A DNA stretch of 34,326 bases. Origin: Paenibacillus massiliensis 2301065 = DSM 16942. Its GTDB lineage: Bacteria > Bacillota > Bacilli > Paenibacillales > Paenibacillaceae. Of this stretch, positions 16,195-23,590 are shown piece by piece. The stretch lies in contig NZ_KB898211.1 in the NCBI RefSeq assembly GCF_000377505.1, positions 1 through 34,326 on the forward strand, in the 5' to 3' direction. The position numbers were made by a program, and so were the translations under genes. Within the stretch, counting starts at the first letter, position 1. Each line of letters opens with the position of its first letter. The notes below the pieces were generated by a model. That model ran no database searches, was not told where the DNA came from, and saw nothing but the letters and a program-made list of their open reading frames with translations.

Positions 16195-17646
16195 ATGATG
16201 AGATATAGATTCGTTGTGTGTATAACCATTCTATGGATGCTCACGTCCATTCTATCATACGAGCAGGCGCTAGCACGGTTTCAGGTGGATACCCCCCTGC
16301 TACAGTCTGGCCGATCGACAGGCTCGGAGCCATCCACGATAGCAGCTTCAGCTCGGACTACAGATAGCAACACGGTCTATTTGACATTTGATGACGGACC
16401 AGGCAAATACACCGGGCAGGTGCTCGACATCCTACAGCAATATGATGTGCAAGCAACGTTCTTTGTATTAGGAGAGCATGCCGTGAGGTCGCCAGAGTTG
16501 ATTCGGCGTATGGCAGAGGAAGGTCATGTCATCGGTAATCACACCTATAATCATAGCTACGAGGAGCTATATCGCAACTTTCGGGAATTCTGGAGTCAGA
16601 TCAAGCGAACGGAGAGCATTATTCATAGTGTTACAGGGGAGCGTCCTGCCTTGGTAAGAGCACCAGGAGGAACCTATGGGCATTTTGATGATGTCTACTA
16701 TAACCTGTTGGATCAGGCCGGGTATACGGTGGTGGATTGGAATGTGGACAGCGGTGATTCGAGGCGGTCAGGTGTTCCGGCACAAGAGATTGTACAGCAG
16801 TCTACCCGGGGGATTACGGAACGCGGAGACAAGGTGGTGTTGCTACACGATGGAGGGGCAAGGGGAGAGACGGTGAAGGCACTGCCTCGAATCATAAAGA
16901 AGTACCAGGCGGCAGGGTATTCCTTTGCTGTACTCACTCCAGAGATGCGGCAGTGGCAGTTCCCGGTAGCACAGAAGGCAAAGGCGCTTACACGTTCCCA
17001 ACCGGGGAAGAGCTGGATCGCCGAGCATATCTTGCCGAACCGTGCGCTGCTTGAGTCTGGACCTGCTCTACATGTCGCTATAGGAGCACAAGAATTGAGC
17101 CTGTCCGCGAGCGAGTATGAATGGAAGCAAGGACATGTGCTTGCCCCATTACGCAGTGTTGTGGAGAAGCTTGGCGGCACTGTGGTCTGGCAACCGAAGA
17201 CAGGGATCGCCTCTGTACGCATAGGCGAACGATATATAGAGATTCATGCCCGACAAGGTGGGATCTATCAGACGAATAATAGCAGCAAAATGAGTTACGT
17301 GCCCAAGCGTGATGTGCCTCTCCTGATGGTCAGTGCTCACAGCAGGAATGCAAGTATCAGTACTCTGTCCAATCTGACGGGTGGTGTGAAGTATTTTACT
17401 GACTATCTGATGAAAACTAAGTTGCTTCAAAATGCATATATGAGTAAGACCTTTATCCAAAGCAAGGCAAACAGGAATTATGTACAAGGAGTCCAAGGAG
17501 CCCAAGGTGTGAATATGATGAATTCAAGCATTGAAATGAGAGCGGATAGTCTTTACCTGCCACTGAGGGACTTACTGGAAGGACTGGGCTATGCCGTGAC
17601 ATATGAGAGGGAGCCATCCGCGGAGTATCGAATCAGGGCTATATGA
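16195..17646 (+). CDS. Secreted polysaccharide deacetylase with C-terminal stalk-type domain
   Basis: A 483-residue protein with a signal-peptide-like N-terminus (residues ~5-27, possible cleavage after ALA), so it acts outside the membrane. Residues 60-250 are a NodB domain: TFDDGP with Asp66/Asp67, HTYNH with metal ligands His116 and His120, RAPGGTYG with Arg155, DWNVDSGD, and LLHDG with His218. All catalytic motifs are present, so it is likely an active N-acetylglucosamine or peptidoglycan deacetylase. Residues ~285-483 resemble two halves of a copper-amine-oxidase N-terminal (stalk) domain (LAPLRSVVEKLGGTVVWQ; LYLPLRDLLEGLGYAVTYE), common in wall-associated Paenibacillus proteins. The halves are split by a ~130-residue linker. 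Spacing to GGAGGG favours the second ATG (16198) over 16195. Confidence 0.9.
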   Translation: MMRYRFVVCITILWMLTSILSYEQALARFQVDTPLLQSGRSTGSEPSTIAASARTTDSNTVYLTFDDGPGKYTGQVLDILQQYDVQATFFVLGEHAVRSPELIRRMAEEGHVIGNHTYNHSYEELYRNFREFWSQIKRTESIIHSVTGERPALVRAPGGTYGHFDDVYYNLLDQAGYTVVDWNVDSGDSRRSGVPAQEIVQQSTRGITERGDKVVLLHDGGARGETVKALPRIIKKYQAAGYSFAVLTPEMRQWQFPVAQKAKALTRSQPGKSWIAEHILPNRALLESGPALHVAIGAQELSLSASEYEWKQGHVLAPLRSVVEKLGGTVVWQPKTGIASVRIGERYIEIHARQGGIYQTNNSSKMSYVPKRDVPLLMVSAHSRNASISTLSNLTGGVKYFTDYLMKTKLLQNAYMSKTFIQSKANRNYVQGVQGAQGVNMMNSSIEMRADSLYLPLRDLLEGLGYAVTYEREPSAEYRIRAI

Positions 17647-17686
17647 TGAATGAATGCATTAGGACCCGTGAAGCTCGGGACAGTTG

Positions 17687-17818
17687 ATGCGGCACATTAC
17701 AGGGAATCATGGATTCAACCCATTGGCAGGCGACAGCATGCTTTTAGGAAAGAATGTAGGGGGCAGCGAGCAATTGAAGCCTGAGGAATTGGAAGAGAGG
17801 ATCTGCCTGAGATCATAA
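17687..17818 (+). CDS. Possible 43-residue small ORF before guaA
   Basis: An open frame in the 289-base gap between the deacetylase and guaA. It opens MRHITGNHGFNPL and its second half (EQLKPEELEERICLRS) has protein-like composition. There is no clear ribosome site and no recognised family. It could be a remnant or chance ORF. The rest of the gap is explained by the guaA promoter; I see no purine riboswitch. Confidence 0.2.
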   Translation: MRHITGNHGFNPLAGDSMLLGKNVGGSEQLKPEELEERICLRS

Positions 17819-17877
17819 GGATATGTTCGGCTGGAGAGTCCGTATTCTGGGATATCTTGAAAAGACAAGTGCCTTCC

Positions 17878-17907
17878 TTGACGACGTGTTTTGTCGTTGC
17901 GTATAAT
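17878..17907 (+). promoter_or_regulatory. Sigma-A promoter of guaA
   Basis: TTGACG (17878-17883), an 18-base spacer and a perfect TATAAT (17902-17907). Transcription would start about 22 bases before the guaA ATG, leaving no room for a riboswitch in the leader. Confidence 0.85.
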
Positions 17908-17935
17908 GAATCCATTAATTGAGGGAGGCACGGTA

Positions 17936-19474
17936 ATGAATAAGCCTAATGAAATCGTTGTTGTTCTGGATTTTGGAGGACAATACAACCAATTGATTGC
18001 AAGAAGAATCCGGGATCTGGGTGTGTATAGCGAACTGCTTCCATATAATACACCTGCCGACAAGATCCGTGAGCTCTCTCCGAAAGGAATTGTGTTCTCT
18101 GGCGGTCCATCCAGTGTGTATGCCGAGAATGCTCCTCACGTAGATCCGGCTGTTTATGATCTTGGAGTTCCTATATTTGGTATTTGCTATGGTATGCAGC
18201 TCATGGCTCAGCAGCTGAACGGAAAGGTAGAACGTGCTGGCAAGCGTGAGTATGGTAAGGCAGACGTGCAGTTCAATGAAGGATCTGCTCTGGCGAAAGG
18301 GCTGGATGCTTCGCAAACCGTATGGATGAGCCATGGTGATCATGTTACTGAGCTGCCACAAGGCTTCAAGCTGGACGCAGGTACAGAAAGTGCCCCGATT
18401 GCAGCGATGAGCCATCCGGATCGGAACTTTTATGCTGTTCAGTTCCATCCCGAGGTGCGCCATTCCCTGAAAGGTAATGAGATGATCAGTAACTTCCTGT
18501 ACGAGGTCTGTGGCTGTGAAGGCAACTGGACGATGGAGTCCTTCATTGAGAATCAGATTCGTGAAATTCGCGAGCAGGTGGGGGACAAGAAGGTTCTGTG
18601 CGCACTGAGCGGCGGGGTGGATTCTTCTGTCGTGGCTATGCTCATTCACAAAGCGATTGGCGATCAACTGACTTGTATGTTCATTGATCATGGTCTGCTG
18701 CGTAAAGGCGAAGCGGAAAGCGTCATGGAGACCTTCGTTGGCAAGTTCGATATGAAGGTCGTGAAGATTGATGCGCGTGAGCGTTTTTTGTCCAAGCTGG
18801 TAGGTGTGGATGATCCGGAGCAGAAGCGTAAAATCATCGGTAATGAATTCATTTATGTATTCGAAGAGGAGTCGGCTCGCTTCGATGATTTTGATTTCCT
18901 GGCCCAAGGTACGCTGTATACGGACATCGTAGAGAGCGGTACGGCTACGGCTCAGACGATCAAATCTCACCACAACGTAGGCGGATTGCCTGAAGACATG
19001 AAGTTCAAGCTGATCGAGCCGCTGAGTGCCTTGTTCAAGGACGAGGTGCGTAAGGTAGGTGAAGAGTGCGGTCTGCCAGAAGCGATCGTATGGCGTCAGC
19101 CGTTCCCAGGCCCGGGTCTGGCTATTCGTGTGCTGGGTGAAGTGACAGAGGAGAAGCTGACGATCGTGCGCGATTCTGATTACATCCTGCGTGACGAGAT
19201 TGCGAAGGCTGGCCTGGATCGCGAGATCTGGCAGTACTTCACGGCTCTGCCGAACATGAAGAGCGTAGGTGTCATGGGAGATGCACGTACGTATTCCTAC
19301 ACGGTAGGTATTCGCGCCGTTACTTCCATTGATGGCATGACAGCTGACTGGGCACGTATCCCTTGGGACGTATTGGAGAAAATCTCTGTGCGAATCGTCA
19401 ACGAAGTGGATAACGTGAACCGCGTCGTGTACGACATTACGTCCAAGCCGCCAGCGACGATTGAGTGGGAGTAG
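17936..19474 (+). CDS. guaA: GMP synthase (glutamine-hydrolysing)
   Basis: A 512-residue cytoplasmic enzyme that aminates XMP to GMP with ATP and glutamine. The N-terminal class I amidotransferase has GICYGMQLMAQ with nucleophile Cys84, and His171/Glu173 in QFHPEV. The ATP-pyrophosphatase domain has the PP-loop LSGGVDSSV at 224-232. The C-terminal dimerisation domain follows (WRQPFPGPGLAIRVLGE) and the protein ends with the family's IEWE. ATG 17936 follows GAGGGAGG. Length and motifs match the family fully. It is monocistronic, with its own promoter and terminator, and is purine-related like the pbuG gene 4 kb downstream. Confidence 0.98.
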   Translation: MNKPNEIVVVLDFGGQYNQLIARRIRDLGVYSELLPYNTPADKIRELSPKGIVFSGGPSSVYAENAPHVDPAVYDLGVPIFGICYGMQLMAQQLNGKVERAGKREYGKADVQFNEGSALAKGLDASQTVWMSHGDHVTELPQGFKLDAGTESAPIAAMSHPDRNFYAVQFHPEVRHSLKGNEMISNFLYEVCGCEGNWTMESFIENQIREIREQVGDKKVLCALSGGVDSSVVAMLIHKAIGDQLTCMFIDHGLLRKGEAESVMETFVGKFDMKVVKIDARERFLSKLVGVDDPEQKRKIIGNEFIYVFEEESARFDDFDFLAQGTLYTDIVESGTATAQTIKSHHNVGGLPEDMKFKLIEPLSALFKDEVRKVGEECGLPEAIVWRQPFPGPGLAIRVLGEVTEEKLTIVRDSDYILRDEIAKAGLDREIWQYFTALPNMKSVGVMGDARTYSYTVGIRAVTSIDGMTADWARIPWDVLEKISVRIVNEVDNVNRVVYDITSKPPATIEWE

Positions 19475-19544
19475 ATTCATCTGCTCTTGGCCTTAATAAG
19501 GCGGGATGAATAAACAAGATCGTTAAGACTTATATCGTCATATC

Positions 19545-19597
19545 AAGACTCCTGCTGTATCGGCGAAATATCGCTGTACGGCAGGAGTCTTCTTTTT
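19545..19597 (+). terminator. Terminator of guaA
   Basis: AAGACTCCTGC (19545-19555) pairs with GCAGGAGTCTT (19581-19591); the inner bases form a further small stem, and a T-rich run follows. Confidence 0.9.
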
Positions 19598-19617
19598 ATA
19601 TGACTACGCGTGGAATT

Positions 19618-19687
19618 GGCCTATGTAGCCCTGAGAAGGTGTCTTCAGACAGTATCTCTTAATAGATCGTGAGAGTAGGCCCATAGG
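19618..19687 (+). other. Possible structured RNA between guaA and the S51 peptidase
   Basis: In a 393-base gene-free gap, GGCCTA (19618-19623) can pair with TAGGCC (19676-19681), or the overlapping CCTATG (19620-19625) with CATAGG (19682-19687). Inside lie TGTCT/AGACA and CTCT/GAGAG stems. The alternative outer pairings are the interesting point. No known RNA family is recognised. Confidence 0.3.
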
Positions 19688-19783
19688 GTTACGCAACAGA
19701 ATACGAAGGTGAGAAGAGGAAATATTACTAAGTATGATGCACGCCCATTTATATGAATGTGCTCTGTTCAAAGGTGTCATCTT

Positions 19784-19811
19784 TTGACGATATTATGCTT
19801 TATAATATATC
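19784..19811 (+). promoter_or_regulatory. Candidate promoter of the S51 peptidase gene
   Basis: TTGACG (19784-19789) is followed after 16 bases by TATATC (19806-19811), within an AT-rich stretch that also contains TATAAT at 19801. The hexamers are good but the spacing choice is uncertain. Confidence 0.4.
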
Positions 19812-19867
19812 TGAAATCAGTTATACATATGCTGTCCCCATTCAAGCTGCCCAAAGGAGAATATCAG

Positions 19868-20485
19868 ATGCTAAAATTATTCCTATCCTCGTCCTTTAAG
19901 GATGTCGCTCCATCATTAGCCACCTTCGCCGCTGAACCGTTGCAAGGGAAGAAGATCACCTTTATCCCGACGGCAAGTATTCCAGAGAAGGTCAAATTTT
20001 ATGTAAAATCAGCAAAGAAAGCATTGGAGAACATGGGTCTGATTGTCGATGAGCTTGAACTAAGCACGGCCACACAAGAAGAGATGGAATATAAGATTAG
20101 AGAGAATGACTACATTTATATTAGTGGAGGCAACACCTTTTATCTGCTTCAAGAGTTAAAAAGAAGCGGTGCCGATGTAATCATCAGAGAAGAGGTTCAA
20201 GCTGGGAAAATGTTCATTGGCGAATCCGCAGGCTCCATGATTTTGGCGCCCTCAATTGAATATGCTCAGCTCATGGATAATGTGCAGGAAGGTCCGGCTT
20301 TGGATACCTTTGCAGCACTGGGGGTCATTGATTTCTATCCCGTACCCCATCATACGAACATTCCGTTCATTAGAGCAGTGGAGAACATTATTGAGGAATA
20401 TGGGAGCCGATTAAATTTATACCTTATTAGTAATGCTGAAGTTATTCTGGTGCAGGAGGATAACATCCGTATTGAGAAAGTATGA
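19868..20485 (+). CDS. Peptidase S51 (dipeptidase E-like) family protein
   Basis: A 205-residue cytoplasmic protein with the class I glutamine-amidotransferase-like fold of peptidase E. YISGGNTFYLLQEL near residues 90-103 and GESAGSMIL with the nucleophile Ser120 are the family's marks; HHTN near residue 160 supplies the His. Peptidase E relatives cleave Asp-X dipeptides or cyanophycin-like substrates; the specific activity here is not known. ATG 19868 is chosen since AAAGGAG lies 7 bases upstream, and the open frame upstream of it crosses the promoter. No operon partner is evident. Confidence 0.88.
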   Translation: MLKLFLSSSFKDVAPSLATFAAEPLQGKKITFIPTASIPEKVKFYVKSAKKALENMGLIVDELELSTATQEEMEYKIRENDYIYISGGNTFYLLQELKRSGADVIIREEVQAGKMFIGESAGSMILAPSIEYAQLMDNVQEGPALDTFAALGVIDFYPVPHHTNIPFIRAVENIIEEYGSRLNLYLISNAEVILVQEDNIRIEKV

Positions 20486-20678
20486 CTTCAAGCAGGCATG
20501 AATATGTGAATTCATGTTGACGTCTTATCCCTATCCGATATAAACTCTCCAAATTCGTATTAGAATGTCGGTGCAGGAGCTCCATACTCGCATTTGATCT
20601 GGTCAAGATACTAGTTTACATACGAAATGCCGTTATCTATGAAGAATGGCAGCACACAACGATAATGGAGGGCAGAGC

Positions 20679-21251
20679 GTGATCAAATTATACAAAAAAG
20701 AACAGGATGGTAAGCTGCTGTATGTGGAGTACTGGCACGAGGAAGGCCAGGTCGTTGAGCACGCTGGCACAGTTGGCACCCGTGGCACAACGAGTAGAGT
20801 CGATTTCCCGGGCATATATAGCAGCGAGGACGAATTCAGACGGGATTTCATGGACAAATACCATGCCGAAGGCTATCAGGCTCCCTGGGAGGATGATGGT
20901 TATATGCTAATCGTCCAGTATCCGATGAAGAGTATGGCAGGCAGCAAGCGTGATCTGTGGCTCAAGGACAAAGCCAGCGAGGCGTTGCAAAATGAATTGG
21001 GCTGGATGGGGTTGGGGGATGTCGACGGATACGACATGGGTAAGACAGCGAGTCCGGTCCCACAATATGCCCTGAACATATACTGCTTCGTGATTGATGA
21101 AGAGCTAGGAATACAAGCAGTCAAGCGTGTGCTTCGAGAGTCGAGACTCGACTACACCCAGATCAAGATAGCATCCAGAAGGCTGGAGGGAGACGGGGAC
21201 TACATGTTGAAATATGCAGCGAAGAAAAATGAGCTGGAATTCTATTTATAG
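20679..21251 (+). CDS. WGR-like domain protein of unknown function
   Basis: A 190-residue soluble protein. The first ~75 residues (KLYKKEQDGKLLYVEYWH, then AGTVGTRGTTSRVDF) resemble a WGR-type domain, a small nucleic-acid-associated fold also found in PARP proteins and in stand-alone bacterial proteins. The remaining ~110 residues are not recognised. GTG 20679 is preferred to ATG 20646 because GGAGGG lies 6 bases before the GTG and nothing precedes the ATG. It appears to be a single gene. Confidence 0.65.
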   Translation: MIKLYKKEQDGKLLYVEYWHEEGQVVEHAGTVGTRGTTSRVDFPGIYSSEDEFRRDFMDKYHAEGYQAPWEDDGYMLIVQYPMKSMAGSKRDLWLKDKASEALQNELGWMGLGDVDGYDMGKTASPVPQYALNIYCFVIDEELGIQAVKRVLRESRLDYTQIKIASRRLEGDGDYMLKYAAKKNELEFYL

Positions 21252-21260
21252 ACAAAATAT

Positions 21261-21286
21261 TGCGTAATGAGTATGCGTAATGAGTA
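21261..21286. repeat. 13-base perfect tandem duplication
   Basis: TGCGTAATGAGTA occurs twice head to tail, and GTAATGAGC follows as a partial third copy ten bases later. It sits just past the WGR-like gene and is probably replication slippage. Confidence 0.85.
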
Positions 21287-21337
21287 ATCAGTTAGTAATG
21301 AGCAATTATACATTTTATCACCAGCATATAGCTTGTT

Positions 21338-21383
21338 GAAAAGAGCCCTTTGATCTGCCCCATCAGGCCGCTTGAAGGGCTCT
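21338..21383 (-). terminator. Terminator of the ClbS/DfsB-like gene
   Basis: On the minus strand AGAGCCCTT and AAGGGCTCT form a perfect 9-bp stem followed by TTTT. It lies about 60 bases past the stop. Confidence 0.8.
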
Positions 21384-21441
21384 AGCCACCTTACTCCGGT
21401 TTGGATGTAGTTAAGGTAGCCAAGCCCGAGTATGGCGGCTT

Positions 21442-21966
21442 TCATGAATGAATAGAGTGACCCTTTTTCCATTTGCGGATCTTGGTACGGAATGTCTGAA
21501 AAGGTGCGATGGTATTGATGTGAATCCATCTCGCAATCGGCCACTGGGGAAGCTTCCCTGTCCATTGTCTGTACCCTTGCTTGAACAACTCCTCGTCTGG
21601 TAAGGATTGAATCCAAGCATGATAAAGCGTGATGTCTGCTTTGAATTCGATAGTCATCTCCTCTAGTGTATGATTCTCGTATTGCTTGTAAAAGTGTCGG
21701 TATAGCTCTCCTAGCTGGTTCCATTTATAGCCTTCCAGCGGCATACTAACTTCCTGCCCTGCCAATTCCTGCTCCTCCCATTGCTTCACCAGCTTCATCC
21801 AGCCGAGCTGATAAGCCAGCATCTGTGCGGGTGTCCGGTCTACATCAGCGTGAAGGACGTCCTTGTCCTGCTCTTGAACCTCGTCGAACTCCGAAATGAA
21901 TAGCTCAGCCCGCTTGTCCAGCTCATTCAATAAGGCTTGCTTGTCTGGGTAGTTAAAGCTTGCCAT
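21442..21966 (-). CDS. ClbS/DfsB-family four-helix-bundle protein
   Basis: A 174-residue soluble helical protein. It opens with a helix (DKQALLNELDKRAELFISEFDEV), then has TPAQMLAYQLGWMKLVKQWEEQE, EGYKWNQLGELYRHFYKQYE and TGKLPQWPIARWIHINTIAPFQTFRTKIRKWKK. This pattern is that of the DUF1706/ClbS/DfsB family, part of the DinB-like superfamily; the named member ClbS protects against colibactin by hydrolysing it. The start is firm, with AGGAGGT 8 bases before ATG. No toxin biosynthesis gene is nearby, so a self-protection role is not implied. Confidence 0.82.
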   Translation of the reverse strand: MASFNYPDKQALLNELDKRAELFISEFDEVQEQDKDVLHADVDRTPAQMLAYQLGWMKLVKQWEEQELAGQEVSMPLEGYKWNQLGELYRHFYKQYENHTLEEMTIEFKADITLYHAWIQSLPDEELFKQGYRQWTGKLPQWPIARWIHINTIAPFQTFRTKIRKWKKGHSIHS

Positions 21967-22107
21967 TATAAATACCTCCTGTATTTGTGAAATGTATAAC
22001 TTTCTGCGACGCAGCGAAAAGACAAGCTTTATAGATTAAACGTGTACGGGTTCTACCTTCAACTATTATAGGTGCTGGAATATGACAACTGATTGTCATG
22101 TTCATAT

Positions 22108-22154
22108 GGGAGCCCATGTTTATTTGTTGGATGTCGAATGATCTCATGGCTCCC
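22108..22154. other. Dyad in the ClbS/LRR divergent intergenic region
   Basis: GGGAGCCCATG (22108-22118) can pair with CATGGCTCCC (22145-22154) with one bulged base, and a small TGACAA/TTGTCA hairpin lies at 22083-22098. It lies about midway in the 307-base gap between two divergent genes. Whether it is a regulator site or RNA structure is unknown; the remaining sequence shows nothing I can name. Confidence 0.4.
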
Positions 22155-22273
22155 TCATGCTTGTCGTACAATCAGTCATGGAGTCCCAAGTCTTGTTGAG
22201 CAAGAGAAGAGCCTACGATAAGATAATCTAGGTATAGAGTTTATTTTTTTCAATGGACAGAAGGGGTGACACC

Positions 22274-23299
22274 ATGCACAAACGCATTCAAATGGAAGCA
22301 GGTTGGACGCTTGAATACATCAAGCATTTGGCTGAGGATCAAGAGGTTGGTATCGTGCAATACAGCGAGCCTCTCTATATACCTGATATGGATATGCTGC
22401 GTATGTTGAATGAGGAGCTCTTTCGGGTAAGGCCGGATATCGTATGGCGAATCTATGGCTTTCACCTGAAGCCGGGTGATCTCTCGGGTCTTGAGCAGAT
22501 GAGTTATGTCGAGAAGCTCTGTGTAGATTGCAACACTCGGGTAACTCACATGGAGGCTATCGGAGCCTTGCCTAAGCTGAAGGAGCTTGAATTGGACGTG
22601 TATGAGGCTGATTCGCTGTCGGTGCTGGAGCTTGTTCCTGCGGACTTAAGGCTGCTCAGAATTGGCAAGACCAAGACGAAGAAGACAGATCTTTCGGTGC
22701 TCAAGAGGTTCACACATCTGGAAACGCTGAGTGTGAATGGGCATCAACGTAATCTGAGTGTGATTGGTGAGCTGACAAGTCTGAGGCAGGTTACACTTCA
22801 GGGTATGCCACTGGAGGAGCTTGAATTTCTTAGGGAGCTGCCTTTACTGGAAAGCCTAGGTTTAAGCTTTGGCAGCGCCGAGCATCTCGGTACACTAGCA
22901 GGACTAGAAGCATTGCAGCATATGGAGCTGTTGCGGGTGAAAGGCTTATCTAATCTCTCTGTCGTCTCTGAACTAACAGGATTACGCAGTCTGAAGGTAG
23001 AGGACCAGCCGCATCTTGCCGAGCTTCCTGCCCTGGATCATCTAAGTAACCTGCACAGAATTATACTTGCCAATGTAGGGCTGAAGAGCCTGGAATGGGT
23101 GCAATCATCCCCCGTGCTGGAGGAGCTGGCGATGTTCGAGATGAAGACACTAACGGTAGAGGATATTGAGCGATGTGTTCAACAACCGAATAGTCTGCGG
23201 CGAATGTTAGTGGGGCTTAAGAGTCTCAAGTCTAACAAGCTTGCTCGGCAAGTGGTTGAGGAGGCTGGTCTCTGGGATGATAGAACATGGTGGCTATGA
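22274..23299 (+). CDS. Leucine-rich-repeat protein
   Basis: A 341-residue protein without signal peptide or membrane helix. From about residue 75 it contains roughly ten degenerate leucine-rich repeats of 20-23 residues (LPKLKELELDVYEADSLSVL, FTHLETLSVNGHQRNLSVIG, LTSLRQVTLQGMPLEELEFL, LTGLRSLKVEDQP). The first ~70 residues are a non-repeat cap. LRR folds serve as protein-binding surfaces; the partner is not known. ATG 22274 is preferred because AAGGGGTG is 5 bases upstream, over the in-frame ATG at 22253, which follows only a T-run. It stands alone and has no clear terminator before the pbuG control region. Confidence 0.75.
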   Translation: MHKRIQMEAGWTLEYIKHLAEDQEVGIVQYSEPLYIPDMDMLRMLNEELFRVRPDIVWRIYGFHLKPGDLSGLEQMSYVEKLCVDCNTRVTHMEAIGALPKLKELELDVYEADSLSVLELVPADLRLLRIGKTKTKKTDLSVLKRFTHLETLSVNGHQRNLSVIGELTSLRQVTLQGMPLEELEFLRELPLLESLGLSFGSAEHLGTLAGLEALQHMELLRVKGLSNLSVVSELTGLRSLKVEDQPHLAELPALDHLSNLHRIILANVGLKSLEWVQSSPVLEELAMFEMKTLTVEDIERCVQQPNSLRRMLVGLKSLKSNKLARQVVEEAGLWDDRTWWL

Positions 23300-23392
23300 G
23301 CGGATCCAAGAACATGATGCAAGAGCCTCTTTCTCATGAATTTATGGTCTGATTACATACAATGGCTTATAAAATCAAGGCCTAATATCATA

Positions 23393-23436
23393 GATTACGA
23401 ACGATGTGACAGTTAAAATAAATAATGTTCGTTTAT
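23393..23436. promoter_or_regulatory. Paired PurBoxes (PurR operator) of pbuG
   Basis: GATTACGAACGAT (23393-23405) and, inverted, AATGTTCGTTTAT (23424-23436) both contain the CGAAC core of the PurR box AWWWCCGAACWWT, facing each other 18 bases apart. The pair lies just upstream of the pbuG -35. PurR represses purine biosynthesis and uptake genes in Bacillus, including pbuG, and PRPP relieves it. Confidence 0.72.
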
Positions 23437-23440
23437 ATGG

Positions 23441-23469
23441 TTGACAATCCTGCTGCCTCGCCCTAAAAT
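23441..23469 (+). promoter_or_regulatory. Sigma-A promoter of pbuG
   Basis: A perfect TTGACA (23441-23446), a 17-base spacer and TAAAAT (23464-23469). Transcription should start near 23476, at the foot of the leader stem. Confidence 0.88.
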
Positions 23470-23477
23470 GAGAAAGC

Positions 23478-23568
23478 AATGTCAATCCTTTGCACGTACA
23501 TGAACTAGAGGTCTGCTGACAATAGTAGTAAGGAGTCTTGCAGTAACCGTACGAAATGCAATGACATT
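23478..23568 (+). promoter_or_regulatory. Structured 5' leader of pbuG, candidate unrecognised riboswitch
   Basis: From the predicted transcript start to just before the ribosome site the RNA can fold into a long closed stem: AATGTCA (23478-23484) with TGACATT (23562-23568), TTGCA (23490-23494) with TGCAA (23557-23561), and CGTAC (23495-23499) with GTACG (23549-23553). Unequal internal bulges (ATCCT and AAA) separate the helices. An inner CTGC (23513-23516)/GCAG (23540-23543) pairing may form within. I do not find the guanine-riboswitch core (TATAATC, GTTTCTACC, CCGTAAA) that controls pbuG in Bacillus. The ribosome site AAGGAGAG lies 9 bases past the stem. Confidence 0.55.
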
Positions 23569-23590
23569 TTGAATTTAAGGAGAGAGATTA

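Noticed and set aside
17647..17935. Purine riboswitch or T-box before guaA
   Set aside because: The promoter leaves only ~22 bases of leader, and the upstream sequence lacks riboswitch or T-box motifs.
17915..19480. 521-codon open frame antisense to all of guaA
   Set aside because: It mirrors guaA from end to end, has no ribosome site and no recognisable domain; codon bias of guaA explains the lack of stops.
21242..21724. 160-codon minus-strand open frame overlapping the ClbS/DfsB-like gene
   Set aside because: It is a shifted frame of a gene whose start, length and terminator are all clear; I considered a frameshifted extension, but the family length is already complete.
23478..23568. Reading the pbuG leader stem as a simple terminator
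   Set aside because: The stem is followed by only four T residues then GAATTT, and a ribosome site comes right after; the promoter would then have little purpose without readthrough.
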